Positions 39,601 to 47,474 of a stretch of 64,000 bases of DNA are shown here, piece after piece (the stretch's first letter is position 1; each line of letters starts with the position of its first letter). Source of the DNA: JAFMDF01 sp965222705 (GTDB lineage: Bacteria > Bacteroidota > Bacteroidia > Chitinophagales > Saprospiraceae); assembly GCA_965222705.1 (NCBI GenBank), contig CBDCUO010000037.1, positions 1 through 64,000 of the forward strand. The letters are read 5' to 3'. The notes below the pieces were generated by a model, which was not told the origin of the DNA, made no database searches, and saw only the letters and a list, made by a program, of their open reading frames with translations. The position numbers and the translations under genes are program-made.

Positions 39601-42342
39601 AAGATTTATGATTTAACCGTGGATAGCACCGACAGCGGTGCCAACCGCTATGCCATTGACTCGGATGCAGAAATCGGAAGCGGCTTTTCAGGGGGATTGA
39701 GCGGGTTGAATAATTTTCCGGTAACTAAAATTACAACGGGCGATTGGGGCTGTGTTGACCATAGTTTTGATGTTGGGTTTAAACCCTGCCCGCTTCCCGT
39801 CGTAACTGCCTTTGCCATTCAGCCTTCCTGCACGGACGGTGTGGTTAACACGGATGGTTATTTACAAATTTCGGCTGTCACCAATGGCGATAAAGTCAGC
39901 TGGGTAGCGGGTAACGGTTTTGTAGCAAACGGAGGCGATACGGATTATGCCAATGCCACAACGATTGGCACTTTACCTTTTCAATTTAATACCAATCAGA
40001 GCAATCCAAGCGGCAGCCGAGATTACACCCTTCGAGTGTTTAATGAAAACAGCAATTGTTTTACCGACATTGTGTTGACTATGAACGAGCAGGACTGTAC
40101 CGTGGGCTGTGATTGTGAGGAATATCTGTATCTCAATGAGACTACACACGGAGGAGCCATTCATAAATTTAAAATAAACAATGATGGTTCCTTTTCGGAG
40201 GTTGGAAATCCATGGTTTGATAATGGAGCCTTAGGAGAGGAAGTGGTTGACCCACATGGCTTGGGTACCGATTTAAATGGTTTTCTTTACATAGGGGAAA
40301 CCAGCAGAGGTGATGTAAGAAAGTTTACTTGCGATGGAAACATCCTTCCGGAATCAGCCTTTGTGTTCGAGGGTGGAGGCTTCAATTTTGTAACCATTGG
40401 CAATATCCTTTTATACAACCCCACGGTGGATGCAGACTTAACAGGTAATGACCCGGCAAACGATGGGATTTATGCCTACGACGTCTGTGCAGATTCCCTG
40501 CTCGGGTACATTTGCCTTGATTCTCTATTTCTTGGCCCACATTCCAACCCAACCGCCAGAGATTGGGGTTTATATCTCGACGAATCCACCAATGAAGTAT
40601 ATGTCACCGACGGCTTTGGACATCAAGCACCCGACCGGGTGTGGCGATTCGATTTTGATACCATTCAACTCATGGGCGAAGGCCAGCCTACCAGCACTTG
40701 CATTGCGCCGCTCATCAACCCTGGACCTACGTTCGACCCGACCGTGGACTCCGCACATACCTCGAGGTTTCCGTTTAATCCGATGGGTTCGGCGCAACAA
40801 GCCGCTGGAGATGGCTCTGCGTTTCTGGGAATTACTTTGGACAATGTAGGCAATATCTATGCGGTTCAACGAGCGTCGCGGAATTTTGTGGGGGTGCCGT
40901 CGGGCTCTTGCAGGATACTGAAGTATGACCCGGATGGCAACTTCCTTGGGGCTTCGGCATGGGATACGGCTGCAGACAGCATGGGTTATTTTCAATCGAT
41001 AGGCATTATATACAGCGAAACGGCCAATCTGCTGTATGTATCTACCATATCACCAGTTGACGACTGCGTAGCCATTTTTGACACAGCGATGAATTACTTG
41101 GGTGCGGCAGTACCGAGTCCCGGGGATGGTTCACAAGGCAAGGGAATGGCTATACAAAAGGAATGTTGTCCCACCAATAATAATGTTACCATAGATTTAG
41201 CCCTATGTGAGACCGCCCTGAACGACAAGATTTTTCTGCAAGAACTCATCAATTGCGAGGGGACTATCTGCGAGGGTGTTTGGACAGAAGACGGGAGCAA
41301 TATAGGCTTGACGTACAATGCTTGTGACAATTCTGTAACCATAACCGCCCCTGATGCCTGTGGCATTTTTACGCTGGAATCGGACGGTGCAGGGAACAAT
41401 TCGCAATGTGGTGCTTTTATAATTACCGTCAATATAAAAGTGGAAACGATAGAAGGCCTGACAACGGAACAGACTATTTGTTCAGGAGAGCAGGTGGATA
41501 CCTTGGCCGTGACCACGACCTTTAGCAATCCCGATAGCATCGCTTTTGTCTATTTCAATAGTGCCCAGACGGATTCATCCATTATTTATACTGGTGGAAC
41601 AGGGATAGACACGGTGCAGATAAGTAGTGGGAATGACACCGTTCGTATATTCAATGTGGGCGACTTCACTAACACCGGCACTACCCCAGATACTTTTTAT
41701 GTATATGCCATTGCTCACCCCACACCGGCAGATATAACTTGCCGCCCGTATGATGAAATTTTGGTCATTGTCAATGCCTGTGATTGGGGAGATTTGGCAG
41801 ATACGACTTCGATGACCAATTCAGGCGATTATCAAACTTCGGATGCCAATAATGGCCCGGTACACCAGATAATACCCGAATTAAAATTAGGGGATACTAT
41901 TGATGGAGAAACAGATGGACAGCAAAGCGTCAATGCGGACGGAGATGGTGCTGATGAAGATGGCTTGACGATTCTGCCGTCTTTGGATATTCGTCCAGGA
42001 AGTACCTTCCGCTTGCCCTTGAGCGTGACCAATACCACAGGAGATACGGCTCATTTGGAGGCTTGGATAGATTGGAATGGGGACGGCGATTTTGCGGATA
42101 CAGGGGAGATGGTGATAGATATAGATGATAGTAGTGGCTTTCCAGCTTATTTGGAAATTACAGTGCCAACAGATGCTCAAACAGGTAATTTACTAGGTTT
42201 TAGAGTGCGCTTGAGTAATACGGATAATATGACCCCATATGGAAGGATTAATTCGGGAGAGGTGGAAGATTATCTATTGGGAGTGGATTGCCCGCAAATC
42301 TTATGCTTACCTATTTCTCCTACAGAACAAAGAGGAGAATAA
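30670..42342 (+). CDS. Giant secreted multidomain protein (P-domain, F5/8C, SdrD-B, beta-propellers, GEVED), 3890 aa
   Basis: Predicted exported adhesin or surface protein. After a signal-like helix (about 5-27) come a proprotein-convertase P-domain-like region (about 85-228), a discoidin/F5-8C-like domain (434-563), an SdrD-B/Cna-B-type domain (576-682), and then modules alternating a propeller-like domain (three copies, about 693-1159, 1537-1990, 2374-2877) with SdrD-B domains marked by GNYVWEDKDGDG. A different NHL-like propeller (about 3148-3500) precedes the C-terminal module and a GEVED domain (about 3704-3873). The protein ends DCPQILCLPIS and has no type A T9SS domain, so its export route is unclear. 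Two other giants share the last 260 residues. Domain names are from motif reading. A 730-bp segment is duplicated inside the gene. Confidence 0.88.
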   Translation: MRNIYIYYASLFTLLVLLLLVGNVSALKYSETESFGFVGRSFTILKKQIKKYYNKIGIIPNSTRKVKRPLLESSMMMTYTYEDSTSLTIFNGTCNYSGANTTFSVMDSFTITDLNVGIVINHVYRSDVEVRLRAPSGTEAVLWTRVGGTADNFDVLIDSDATPSISTISGNHTTSAPHYQNTFSPEVSTALNVFDGENSKGDWTLYVCDFTSPDSGTFLRGLLEFDGCLISDIGLSNIACNRNGTPANTTDDYITFFLNPTGTGTGGTYNVSVSSGTVSPTSASYGTATSFQLQVGSVGNGDVTVTVTDATTSGCAASGIVSDPIVCICGLDITHIYSDNCSGSGPYTADWNIGIQWTGAPDDTLMYQRNSLTAIQHIGSGITDTISITGIPADGGVYDTLMVWFKNETTCGDTVILKRPVPCPITINFNVPCPLNLAPSGTITASSDDWDDVPGAEIDGLVTGNMHHSSDEVDPWWQDSLNADFTVDSIIIWNRLGFINRLDGAVVELLSTGGSVLFTDTITTADPSGTESINVGGISGRKVRIRHVSGSNEILNFHEVQIFTTSTCSGGTGELCHSIGASEIQGSVWEDWNYNGAIDEAPAVGVEGVKVYLYDDCGSVADSTYTDSNGNYQFTGLTTGTTYRIEFSLPETITCWACPTNAGVDNGTTVQFVQPGNCASLGVASPEDYCQPNPDLVTTCYDLGLAAGNNNPALVGIDYNFSGTKKTYTTFDSLGSAWGVAYHKSSDYIFASSFLKRNSGFSKGEGYVHIINSNMTYVGSFNLQGVNGIDMGTVDRSSGPDYTLASNAEAVDLDGFAKVGTISFGDIDIFNDSLLTLVNLKDKSLINVDISDPSLLPTTGTTIAGSLVTEYSLTFLDACTTGEMRPFGLKYHKERGYLGVVCDASVSKNRNDLMAYVYSFDPNNPSTGLNKELEFDLTYAREPAGRFSVPAADTMAADWQPWVADWNDVLKHLTPTADRWYIDHASPILSDIEFTEDGSMVLGLTDRVAHQIGALDPVPVPSSVSVSPNLAWRWSSGDILKACFVNGNYLLEGATGCLVNDQNTAALLSTTDGPSGQGEFFYGEFFLDPTQPGTRGHAEIALGALVLKKGTNEVMTTIIDPLDFNTQGLMALSTNTGDVTRDFELVPASGSPFEKAVGLGDLELLCAPAPLEIGNYVWEDKDGDGTQDACEPPIAGINVTLYIQNGAGCDSLTTVMTNANGQYFFNENTPGLDTLLPDTTYYLVLGTGGQWDGTSNKLTVSGSEYDLTLANQGSNDQIDSDATTGNICGLTDVPFTTVSNLKTGCADHSYDFGLTRCEVNILSITSDCTDNGNGTFTANWQLNVETIGLEGETINYRRNSEANATFTPAAGCDTTSITIATLADGGVYDTIYVYSVSDNTCADTMILKRPVPCPMDLGSEPGEICASVSNSEIKGTVWEDWNNDGAMNEADTIGLAGIQVLLSDCSGNVDTTYTDANGNYQFTGLTADTTYRIELLLPEAVACQFCPSQFGANNGTTVQFVQPGNCASLGLYDYTQCPAPTALAQEGLTFATCFSGLGSNSIASDPNGYVFALIDTRDPVGNSAPAAPANWTTASAGIYHHSDWIASNLGEVFGLTLGNGNTPDIYTTAFGVVSGNPQPTIQLGSGGNGGDVYKIDGVTGAYSRLTSLPNTSFTLSQFFGAFTADQYTGLGQIDFNGENGVLYISNFEDGLIYVVDAASGSTLGTFDHGVKGRPLEGLSVLADSTALVNTQMGRMVFGLAYNALEKRLYYAVPEGTSSVIGSYEFSDTNQVWSVALNANGTIQSGSAQKEFDLASITNVDSKAMISDISFNQDYSSMLIAEMSMGFLTVEIGGVSQPLPAKLAHASRVIEYDLSGSTWTQGQTFLIGEDIPNGGTNFNATNSAGGVDYGYNNYGTNTNAGDNCEDAVVMSGDALQYDTMANTFVYGLQISDRNGNTIGFPSNSYFVDYDNSTGSGEGDDKFGLGDVEVVGVCAWDCPAFLEIGNYVWEDKDGDGTQDACEPPIAGVNVTLYIQNGSGCDSLTTVATNANGQYYFNENTSGLDTLLPDTTYYLVLGTGGQWDGTSNKLTAGGSEFDLTLANQGSNDQIDSDATTGNICSLTGVPFTTVSNLKSGCADHSYDFGLTRCEVNILNITSDCTDNGDGTFTANWQLNVETIGLEGQTVNYRRNSEANATFVPSAGCDTTSITIATVADGGVYDTIYVYSASDNTCADTIILKRPVPCPDPAVPNVTAGEVCDSVGVTQIGGTVFEDWNYDGVMNQSDTVGVQGITVYLYDCDNNLVETTYTDAFGNYRFENLTSGQDYRVEFSLPENIACWACPTNAGADNGTTVQFVQPGECASLGIASPDSYCQADPQLVTVCYVKGDASTATGGAVVSALYSGGSNSTTDSLSYGLPSGRPVYVDVSEVGSTWGVAYSRPFQKIFTSAYAKQLSTFGPANSAGAIYEISNSTNDGTDASVTTASVFVDLNSASYFNGAFGDFALTPLALQGFVDPALFAKTTKVGMGDLEVSEDGKTLYTINLKDRNLYVLPLQTDGSAPAVGDIEVLPMPTNICTSADTLRPFALKFYKGKLYIGAICAAEFTKDVDNLSAYVFTYSPGNASIDAAPVLNFPMNYDRRYYQIYYSTVHPNDTVSADWTYWVNDLNDLTTMRQFSPIILDQFRNGTPFTIDSAYYLPCIPTLVDIEFDRGDMILSFGNRMNEQVNFGLVAEGTDTMGYITVGAGDILRAGNNGDGTWTIEQNATVTGINTGMTTTIGQNNEQGPGGGEYYFEDDYPDFDATGTNPFHDETNVGGIWLLSGDSTVVSTAFDPVRFLDGNTSQGGLNYFNNNTGEWVRALRLYGDNFNQNYGKGSGFGDVEALCAPAPLEIGNYVWEDTDGDGIQDACEPGIAGVRVELYEMDGTLIAFDTTDAKGQYYFSHSNSTDQHWIAAQDSVEANTMYYLLVGQGQFSNSELIINAKIYDLTVDSTDSGANRYAIDSDAEIGSGFSGGLSGLNNFPVTKITTGDWGCVDHSFDVGFKPCPLPVVTAFAIQPSCTDGVVNTDGYLQISAVTNGDKVSWVAGNGFVANGGDTDYANATTIGTLPFQFNTNQSNPSGSRDYTLRVFNENSNCFTDIVLTMNEQDCTVGCDCEEYLYLNETTHGGAIHKFKINNDGSFSEVGNPWFDNGALGEEVVDPHGLGTDLNGFLYIGETSRGDVRKFTCDGNILPESAFVFEGGGFNFVTIGNILLYNPTVDADLTGNDPANDGIYAYDVCADSLLGYICLDSLFLGPHSNPTARDWGLYLDESTNEVYVTDGFGHQAPDRVWRFDFDTIQLMGEGQPTSTCIAPLINPGPTFDPTVDSAHTSRFPFNPMGSAQQAAGDGSAFLGITLDNVGNIYAVQRASRNFVGVPSGSCRILKYDPDGNFLGASAWDTAADSMGYFQSIGIIYSETANLLYVSTISPVDDCVAIFDTAMNYLGAAVPSPGDGSQGKGMAIQKECCPTNNNVTIDLALCETALNDKIFLQELINCEGTICEGVWTEDGSNIGLTYNACDNSVTITAPDACGIFTLESDGAGNNSQCGAFIITVNIKVETIEGLTTEQTICSGEQVDTLAVTTTFSNPDSIAFVYFNSAQTDSSIIYTGGTGIDTVQISSGNDTVRIFNVGDFTNTGTTPDTFYVYAIAHPTPADITCRPYDEILVIVNACDWGDLADTTSMTNSGDYQTSDANNGPVHQIIPELKLGDTIDGETDGQQSVNADGDGADEDGLTILPSLDIRPGSTFRLPLSVTNTTGDTAHLEAWIDWNGDGDFADTGEMVIDIDDSSGFPAYLEITVPTDAQTGNLLGFRVRLSNTDNMTPYGRINSGEVEDYLLGVDCPQILCLPISPTEQRGE
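34181..34910 (+). repeat. Intragenic 730-bp repeat, copy 1
   Basis: Encodes one SdrD-B domain and one Ig-like domain. It aligns without gaps to 36668-37397, at a constant offset of 2487 bp at both ends. Confidence 0.7.
36668..37397 (+). repeat. Intragenic 730-bp repeat, copy 2
   Basis: Second copy of the segment at 34181-34910, in the same frame. Many differences are synonymous third-base changes, so the duplication is not brand new and both copies stayed under selection. Confidence 0.7.
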
Positions 42343-42359
42343 GTTTAATATGAGAGAAT

Positions 42360-42400
42360 AACAAGAGTCTTCCCGAATTTTAATAGGGAAGACTCTTGTT
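42360..42400. terminator. Bidirectional intrinsic terminator
   Basis: A perfect 15-bp stem, AACAAGAGTCTTCCC (42360-42374) against GGGAAGACTCTTGTT (42386-42400), with an 11-nt loop. It lies between the convergent giant gene and the T9SS cargo gene and can serve both strands. Confidence 0.75.
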
Positions 42401-42467
42401 TAATACTTCTTTCAAAATACACAACTTGGTGTTTTGGTTGGATTATTTGAAGTTACTCAAATACTTC

Positions 42468-44435
42468 TTAATACATTCTATTCACTAGCAACCTTTTAGA
42501 TATTTGTTGCTGATTATCAATGTGTATGTTGAGGTAATATAAGCCATTTTGTAATCCCTCTAGGTTTATAGTCAATGATGGCTGACTTTTGGCCTTAACT
42601 TCGATTTGTTTGATTTGCTGTCCAAACTGATTTACAATGGTTAAGATCGCCCCCTTATCTAATTGATTTTTAAAGTTGACGGTGACTACTTCAGTGGCGG
42701 GGTTAGGGAAAATGTCCAGATTCTCCAAAGGATTGATAAAGACCTGCCTAATATTGCTATATAGAGTTAATCCATCAGGTTGTCTTATTTTTAGGCGATA
42801 ATAATTATTTCCTTCTGCCGGATAGGCATCCTTTTGAGTAAAGACATGATCCATGTCGGCGGCACTAGAACTAGTTGCTAAAGTTTCATTGATAGAGGCA
42901 AAATGGATGCGGTCAACAGAACGTTCAATGCTATAGGTCGTACCAGCGATTCCGTTTGTATTCGCCCATTGCAAGGCTACCTGCCGGTTTGCCTGATAGG
43001 CTTCAAAGGTAATATTTGCATTTCTGAGACTTGCGCTAGCAGTAGCCTGGCAGGTGGACAATTTCATATCATATTGCTTATTGCCCATCTTTACCTGTAC
43101 ATTCATTTCTATTAAGGCAATGGCACTTGAAGGAATGGAGAATTTAAATCTTTCAGATGCTCCTTCCTTGATGCCTTCGCCGATAGTTTCAAATTTTACG
43201 GAATAAAACGGATTATTGGTTGGATTTTCTACATGATAGCTATTGTGAAGACCCACATATTTTCCTCCACCATTGATAATGGCAATGGTTCCGTCGGCAA
43301 GTTGAAAAGCTACATTGGATATGGCATAATTACAGTCGTTGGTAATTTCAAACTCATATTCCAGGCTTCCATCCGCGATAATGACTATTTTGTGTAAAAT
43401 TACTTCTAGACAGTCATTGGTATCAGAGCTACAGATACTTTCTTTTTCAGTCGCTATAATGACCCCTTGACAGCCACAGCTATCTGCTTGAATGACATCA
43501 TTTTCAGTATTGGGATCGCCGTCATCGCAAGCCGTGCCTGGAGCAGCCGGCAAGTTGGGGTTGTTATCATCACAATCAGCCAAAGCGCAAATCCCATCAT
43601 TATCATTATCGCCACCATTTGCGGCGCAAGGGTCAAAGGTTCCTGCACAAGTACAGCCATCTTCCAGAATGATATCACCAATTGTATGGATATCGCCGTC
43701 ATCACAAATGGCACCTGGGGTAGCTGGAACAGCAGGGTTATTATCATCGCAATCAACTGCTGCAATAAAGCCGTCTTCGTCTTCATCTACCACTTGGCTG
43801 CAATCTATGGCTCCTTCTGTTAGATTCAGTACCAACTCCCCAATATTGCTTGTTTGAGTACTACTATTCAGTATCAGGCCCGTAGTAGGATTAGAGATGG
43901 TTTGGAAATTAAACTTGGTGCTAGCACCAAAGGAAAGCTCGTTATTCGTTCGGTTAGCTCCGTATCCTAACTGAAGTGGAGTAGCAAAAGGAGAAATATT
44001 AATAACGGCTCCTGTTGCTGCTTCCATGCCAGTCAACGAACCACTGAAAGCAGGGTAGTAATAAAAATTGGAACCATCAATAGTAGGGAAACAAAGAGAT
44101 TGTATTGGGTCAAAACCAGTGCTGACTCGCCCTTCAAATTGAATATTAAGCTGAAATTTTATCTGGTGATCTGCTGTATTAACTAAGATACCATTCAAAA
44201 CAGCCGTTCCATTTTCAAATTCTTGGAATTCTCCGTTTTCTATTAAGTAAAATGGATTGTTTACACTTGGAAATACAAGCAAAGCATTATAAAATAAATC
44301 ACCGGAGGCATTGCACATTTTAGTAGGACTTACCATTCTTTCGATGCAAGGAGAGGTTTGGGCAGCCAGATTAGTAGTAAAAGTAATTGATAAAAGAATA
44401 CAGGAAACCAGGGTAGTGTAGGTTAAATTTTTCAT
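42468..44435 (-). CDS. T9SS type A sorting domain-containing secreted protein
   Basis: A 655-residue protein with signal peptide (cleavage after TNLAAQ) and a C-terminal type A T9SS sorting domain: NLDIFPNPATEVVTVNF, then QLDKGAILTIVNQFGQQI and a final YYLNIHIDNQQQISKRLLV. It is therefore a likely type IX secretion cargo. The N-terminal half is beta-rich. The middle holds acidic repeats (DEDEDGFIAAVDCDDNNP, DNDNDGICALADCDDNNP) with Ca-binding DxDxDG-type loops, as in thrombospondin type 3 repeats. A fibronectin-III-like segment precedes the sorting domain. It is transcribed opposite to the two flanking giant genes, and the function is unknown. Confidence 0.88.
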   Translation of the reverse strand: MKNLTYTTLVSCILLSITFTTNLAAQTSPCIERMVSPTKMCNASGDLFYNALLVFPSVNNPFYLIENGEFQEFENGTAVLNGILVNTADHQIKFQLNIQFEGRVSTGFDPIQSLCFPTIDGSNFYYYPAFSGSLTGMEAATGAVINISPFATPLQLGYGANRTNNELSFGASTKFNFQTISNPTTGLILNSSTQTSNIGELVLNLTEGAIDCSQVVDEDEDGFIAAVDCDDNNPAVPATPGAICDDGDIHTIGDIILEDGCTCAGTFDPCAANGGDNDNDGICALADCDDNNPNLPAAPGTACDDGDPNTENDVIQADSCGCQGVIIATEKESICSSDTNDCLEVILHKIVIIADGSLEYEFEITNDCNYAISNVAFQLADGTIAIINGGGKYVGLHNSYHVENPTNNPFYSVKFETIGEGIKEGASERFKFSIPSSAIALIEMNVQVKMGNKQYDMKLSTCQATASASLRNANITFEAYQANRQVALQWANTNGIAGTTYSIERSVDRIHFASINETLATSSSAADMDHVFTQKDAYPAEGNNYYRLKIRQPDGLTLYSNIRQVFINPLENLDIFPNPATEVVTVNFKNQLDKGAILTIVNQFGQQIKQIEVKAKSQPSLTINLEGLQNGLYYLNIHIDNQQQISKRLLVNRMY

Positions 44436-45050
44436 TAAATAAGTAGTTTGTAAATGGTGTTAGTTTATTCGGGAGGAATTTTAAAAGGAGGGAAAAATTT
44501 TTGCTAAAAAGGAGGTTGGATAATTGTCTGGGGAATTTTTACTGGAGGGAGATTTTAGAGGGAAAAAAAGGAGGAAACTTAAAGTGGTAAAGAAGAGGAG
44601 TCATTCAAATACAACTGCAAGATAAAAGCAATGTCACAAAAAGTCAACATTAGAGGATATTTTTTCAAAAAAATATTTTAGCCTATTTGTGACATGGAAA
44701 ATTAAATATTAGTAAGATTTATTGATTTATATCTGAAATTGGCGACCATTTTCTGCCGAAAATACAGGCATCTTTTTGAAATAGAGGAAAAAAGCACTGT
44801 TTAGCTGTCACAAAATATGAAGGTATAAAAACATTTTATTTTCCATATAAGCTTAATATCTAGTAAATACATAGGGTTTTATTTTGAAATTTAATAGATT
44901 TAATATGTCACATATTATGGATTTATTTATTTTTTTAATAAATTGTACTCACTGCCTTTTTTATTTTTATAATGGACAAGGGAGGCGGGTTTGGCATATA
45001 TATTGAATCAAGGGTTTATAACTTCCCACCTAGAATGTTAAGAGAATATT
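44436..45050. other. Long divergent intergenic region
   Basis: About 615 bp of AT-rich DNA between the T9SS cargo gene and the second giant gene. It contains G-rich purine stretches near 44470-44580 and four copies of a TGTCACA motif (44632-44913). No coding ORF was credible. Confidence 0.5.
44632..44913. promoter_or_regulatory. Cluster of four TGTCACA motifs
   Basis: TGTCACAAA at 44632-44640, its reverse complement TTTGTGACA at 44686-44694, TGTCACAAA at 44806-44814 and TGTCACAT at 44906-44913. Four 7-mer matches within 282 bp of non-coding DNA suggest binding sites of one regulator. TGTGA/TCACA half-sites recall CRP/FNR proteins, but the spacing is not that of a standard site. Confidence 0.45.
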
Positions 45051-47474
45051 ATGAGAAATTTGAATTACAGAATTTTCGCCTACCTATTTTTGCTTATCTT
45101 TTTGCCTTTGTTAGGATATACAATTAGAATAGAAGAAATAAATAAACATAACAATATACAGTCTAAATCTACAAATTTTGCCTTGCATTCTTTTCATTTC
45201 CTTGATAGTCAAGTAAAAGAATATTATAAAATTGAGGACATGCTCAAGAAAACAGTAGAATCAGAGAATATTGGAGAAAAAGTGGCAGAAACCACCTTCT
45301 TATATCCCGACCCACCCGGTGGCTGTAACTATTATCACCGCCCCTTGCACATTACTTCTGCAAGAATTGTCTCCAGCAACGACGATATGTTTGAGTCTGC
45401 CCCTTGGAATTGGCGGTCGAATGACCGTTCCTTGAGAGTGGGAAGCCCCGGAGATATAGAATCGGGGATGCGGTTTCAAGACGTACAACTTCCAACCAAT
45501 GCCATAATCGAAGAAGCCTATATTCAGTTTTATTCTTTTTATGAGCAAGATGATGGCATTGCAGAGGTTGTTATCAGTGGCGAAAACAACACCCAATCTT
45601 CCCAAGCCTTCGATGTGAATACAACAGGTACTATTTCCGCAAGAGCGAGGACCACTCAAACTGTCGATTGGGATTTTGACCTTATCGGGACTGCCGTAAA
45701 TTCAGCCCCTACCAGAACCCCAAACCTTGAATCAATTATTCAAGAGTTTATCAGTGAAGGTTGGACTACTGGCAGCCCCATGACCTTTTTTATGAAGAGC
45801 AGAAATGGTACGCTTGGATTGGATAAAGCCTTTTATGCCTACGATACCGATGACGGTCCAGGAGGAAACCCTGATTATAGAGTGGGTTTTTATTCGGCGG
45901 GCTTGGTTATAAAATACTCTTTGCCCGAGCCTGCTTGTTCGGGTGTCAGCGGCTTTGTTTATTTGGATAATAATAATAATGGCCAATTTGATTATTCCCC
46001 TATGGGGATTAATGAACAAGGCGTGCCGGGGGTGACAGTCAATGTATATGATGACAGCGGTTTAGTAACCTCTACTGCGACAGACAGTGTGGGCAATTGG
46101 AGTTATGCCGCTGCTCCAAATGATACGTTAAGGATAGAATATGAATTGCCTTCGGGCTATTATTCTGGCATCTCTTCAACTGATTCCTCCAGCACTCAGG
46201 TTGCCTTTGTAGTGGCGGACGAATGTTGTATTGACTATGGGATTTACAAAGATGCCGATTATGCCTGTGCCAATCCCGAACTGATAAATGTCTGCCATGT
46301 AAGGTGCAACGGCACCGACCCAAATGCTTCTCCTACCATTATCTCTTTTGCGGAATCCGATAAAGGCAACTCGACCAATATTGCCGATTATCAGTCCACC
46401 GTTAAGCCCGTTTTTGTTACTTACGGAAGGACGGGGTCGTTGTGGGGGCTTGCTTACGATAAAAATGATGATGTCATTTATGCTTCGGCATCTTGGTTTA
46501 ATCTATCCGATCCAGGTCCCTTAGGCACAGGCGGAATCTATTGTGTGGATAATAGTAATAATGATGGAACCCACCAATCCGTTGGAGATAGCGACGTAAG
46601 TAATTTAATTACCATTAGTAATACAGGAGCAGACCCAACAGGAGGTTCTTGCGTTGGAGATGACCCACAGTATATGCCTTATGCTGGAAAGATAGGCTTG
46701 GGCGACCTTGATATTAATGAGTCCGAGGATACCATTTATACCATTAACCTAAACACCAATCAGCTAATTGTTATTCCGGTAAATAGTTGCACAGCGAGTA
46801 GCCAAACAGCCTATTCACTTCCTACACCTTCAGGTACGCATACCTGTTCAGGAGATTTATTGAAACCGTTTGCCCTGAAATATTTCAAAGGCAAATTATA
46901 CGTAGGAGCAGTGTGTACTGCCAATAATTCCCAAAATACCAGTAACCTTTGGGCTTATGTTTTTGAATATACGGAGGGAAGCGGATTTAACAGTACACCT
47001 GTTCTGGATTTTCCGCTGGATTACGAGCGGGCCGGTGGAGCTTACGGAAGGAATATATTCGATTATGTTCCAAATGCGGATTGGTTTCCATGGAAGGACG
47101 ATTTTACCACCCCCGGCGATGTTCCCGATTATTTGTATAAATATGACTATACAATATTTTCCTATCCACAACCCATTTTGACCGATATTGAATTTGATGG
47201 TTGTGATATGATTTTGGCATTTACAGACCGGTTTAGTTTTCAATTTAGCTCTGCCGGCGACCCCACAGGATATCATAGTGGTAACATATCGGCTGTTCCG
47301 GCAGGGGATATTTTAAGAGCGGGTTTTAATGGAAATACTTGGACATTGGAGGACAATGCCAAAGTTGATGGGGAAAAATCAGGCCAACAACAGACTTTTG
47401 GAGCCGATAGTTATGCGGGACCTGGAGGTGGGGAATTTTATTATGATGATGATTATTCAGTGGTGTTCGATTAA
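45051..47474 (+). pseudogene. Second giant surface protein, 5' part, interrupted by an insertion sequence
   Basis: The 807-residue N-terminal part of a protein that continues at 48689. It has a signal-like helix (IFAYLFLLIFLPLLGYT), a beta-sandwich of DNRLRE-like type (about 100-290), an SdrD-B domain (VSGFVYLDNNNNGQFD, about 300-400) and a propeller-like domain related to those in the first giant (KIGLGDLDINESEDTIYTIN). The last codons and the stop come from the insertion sequence. Removing the element and one copy of the 9-bp target repeat joins DDDYS to AHTENTVG in frame and gives a protein of about 1925 residues. Expressed as is, it would be a truncated secreted fragment without the GEVED end. 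Confidence 0.85.
47450..47458 (+). repeat. Target site duplication, left copy
   Basis: TGATTATTC, repeated directly at 48688-48696 on the other side of the insertion sequence. Nine bases is the usual target duplication of IS1-type elements. Confidence 0.75.

Noticed and set aside
40570..40995. 141-codon ORF on the minus strand
   Set aside because: Antisense to the first giant gene; low-complexity translation with no domain.
42300..42342. T9SS sorting domain at the end of the first giant protein
   Set aside because: The end is a GEVED domain and a short Cys tail, with no FPNP-type motif or terminal Lys/Arg strand as in the neighbouring cargo protein.
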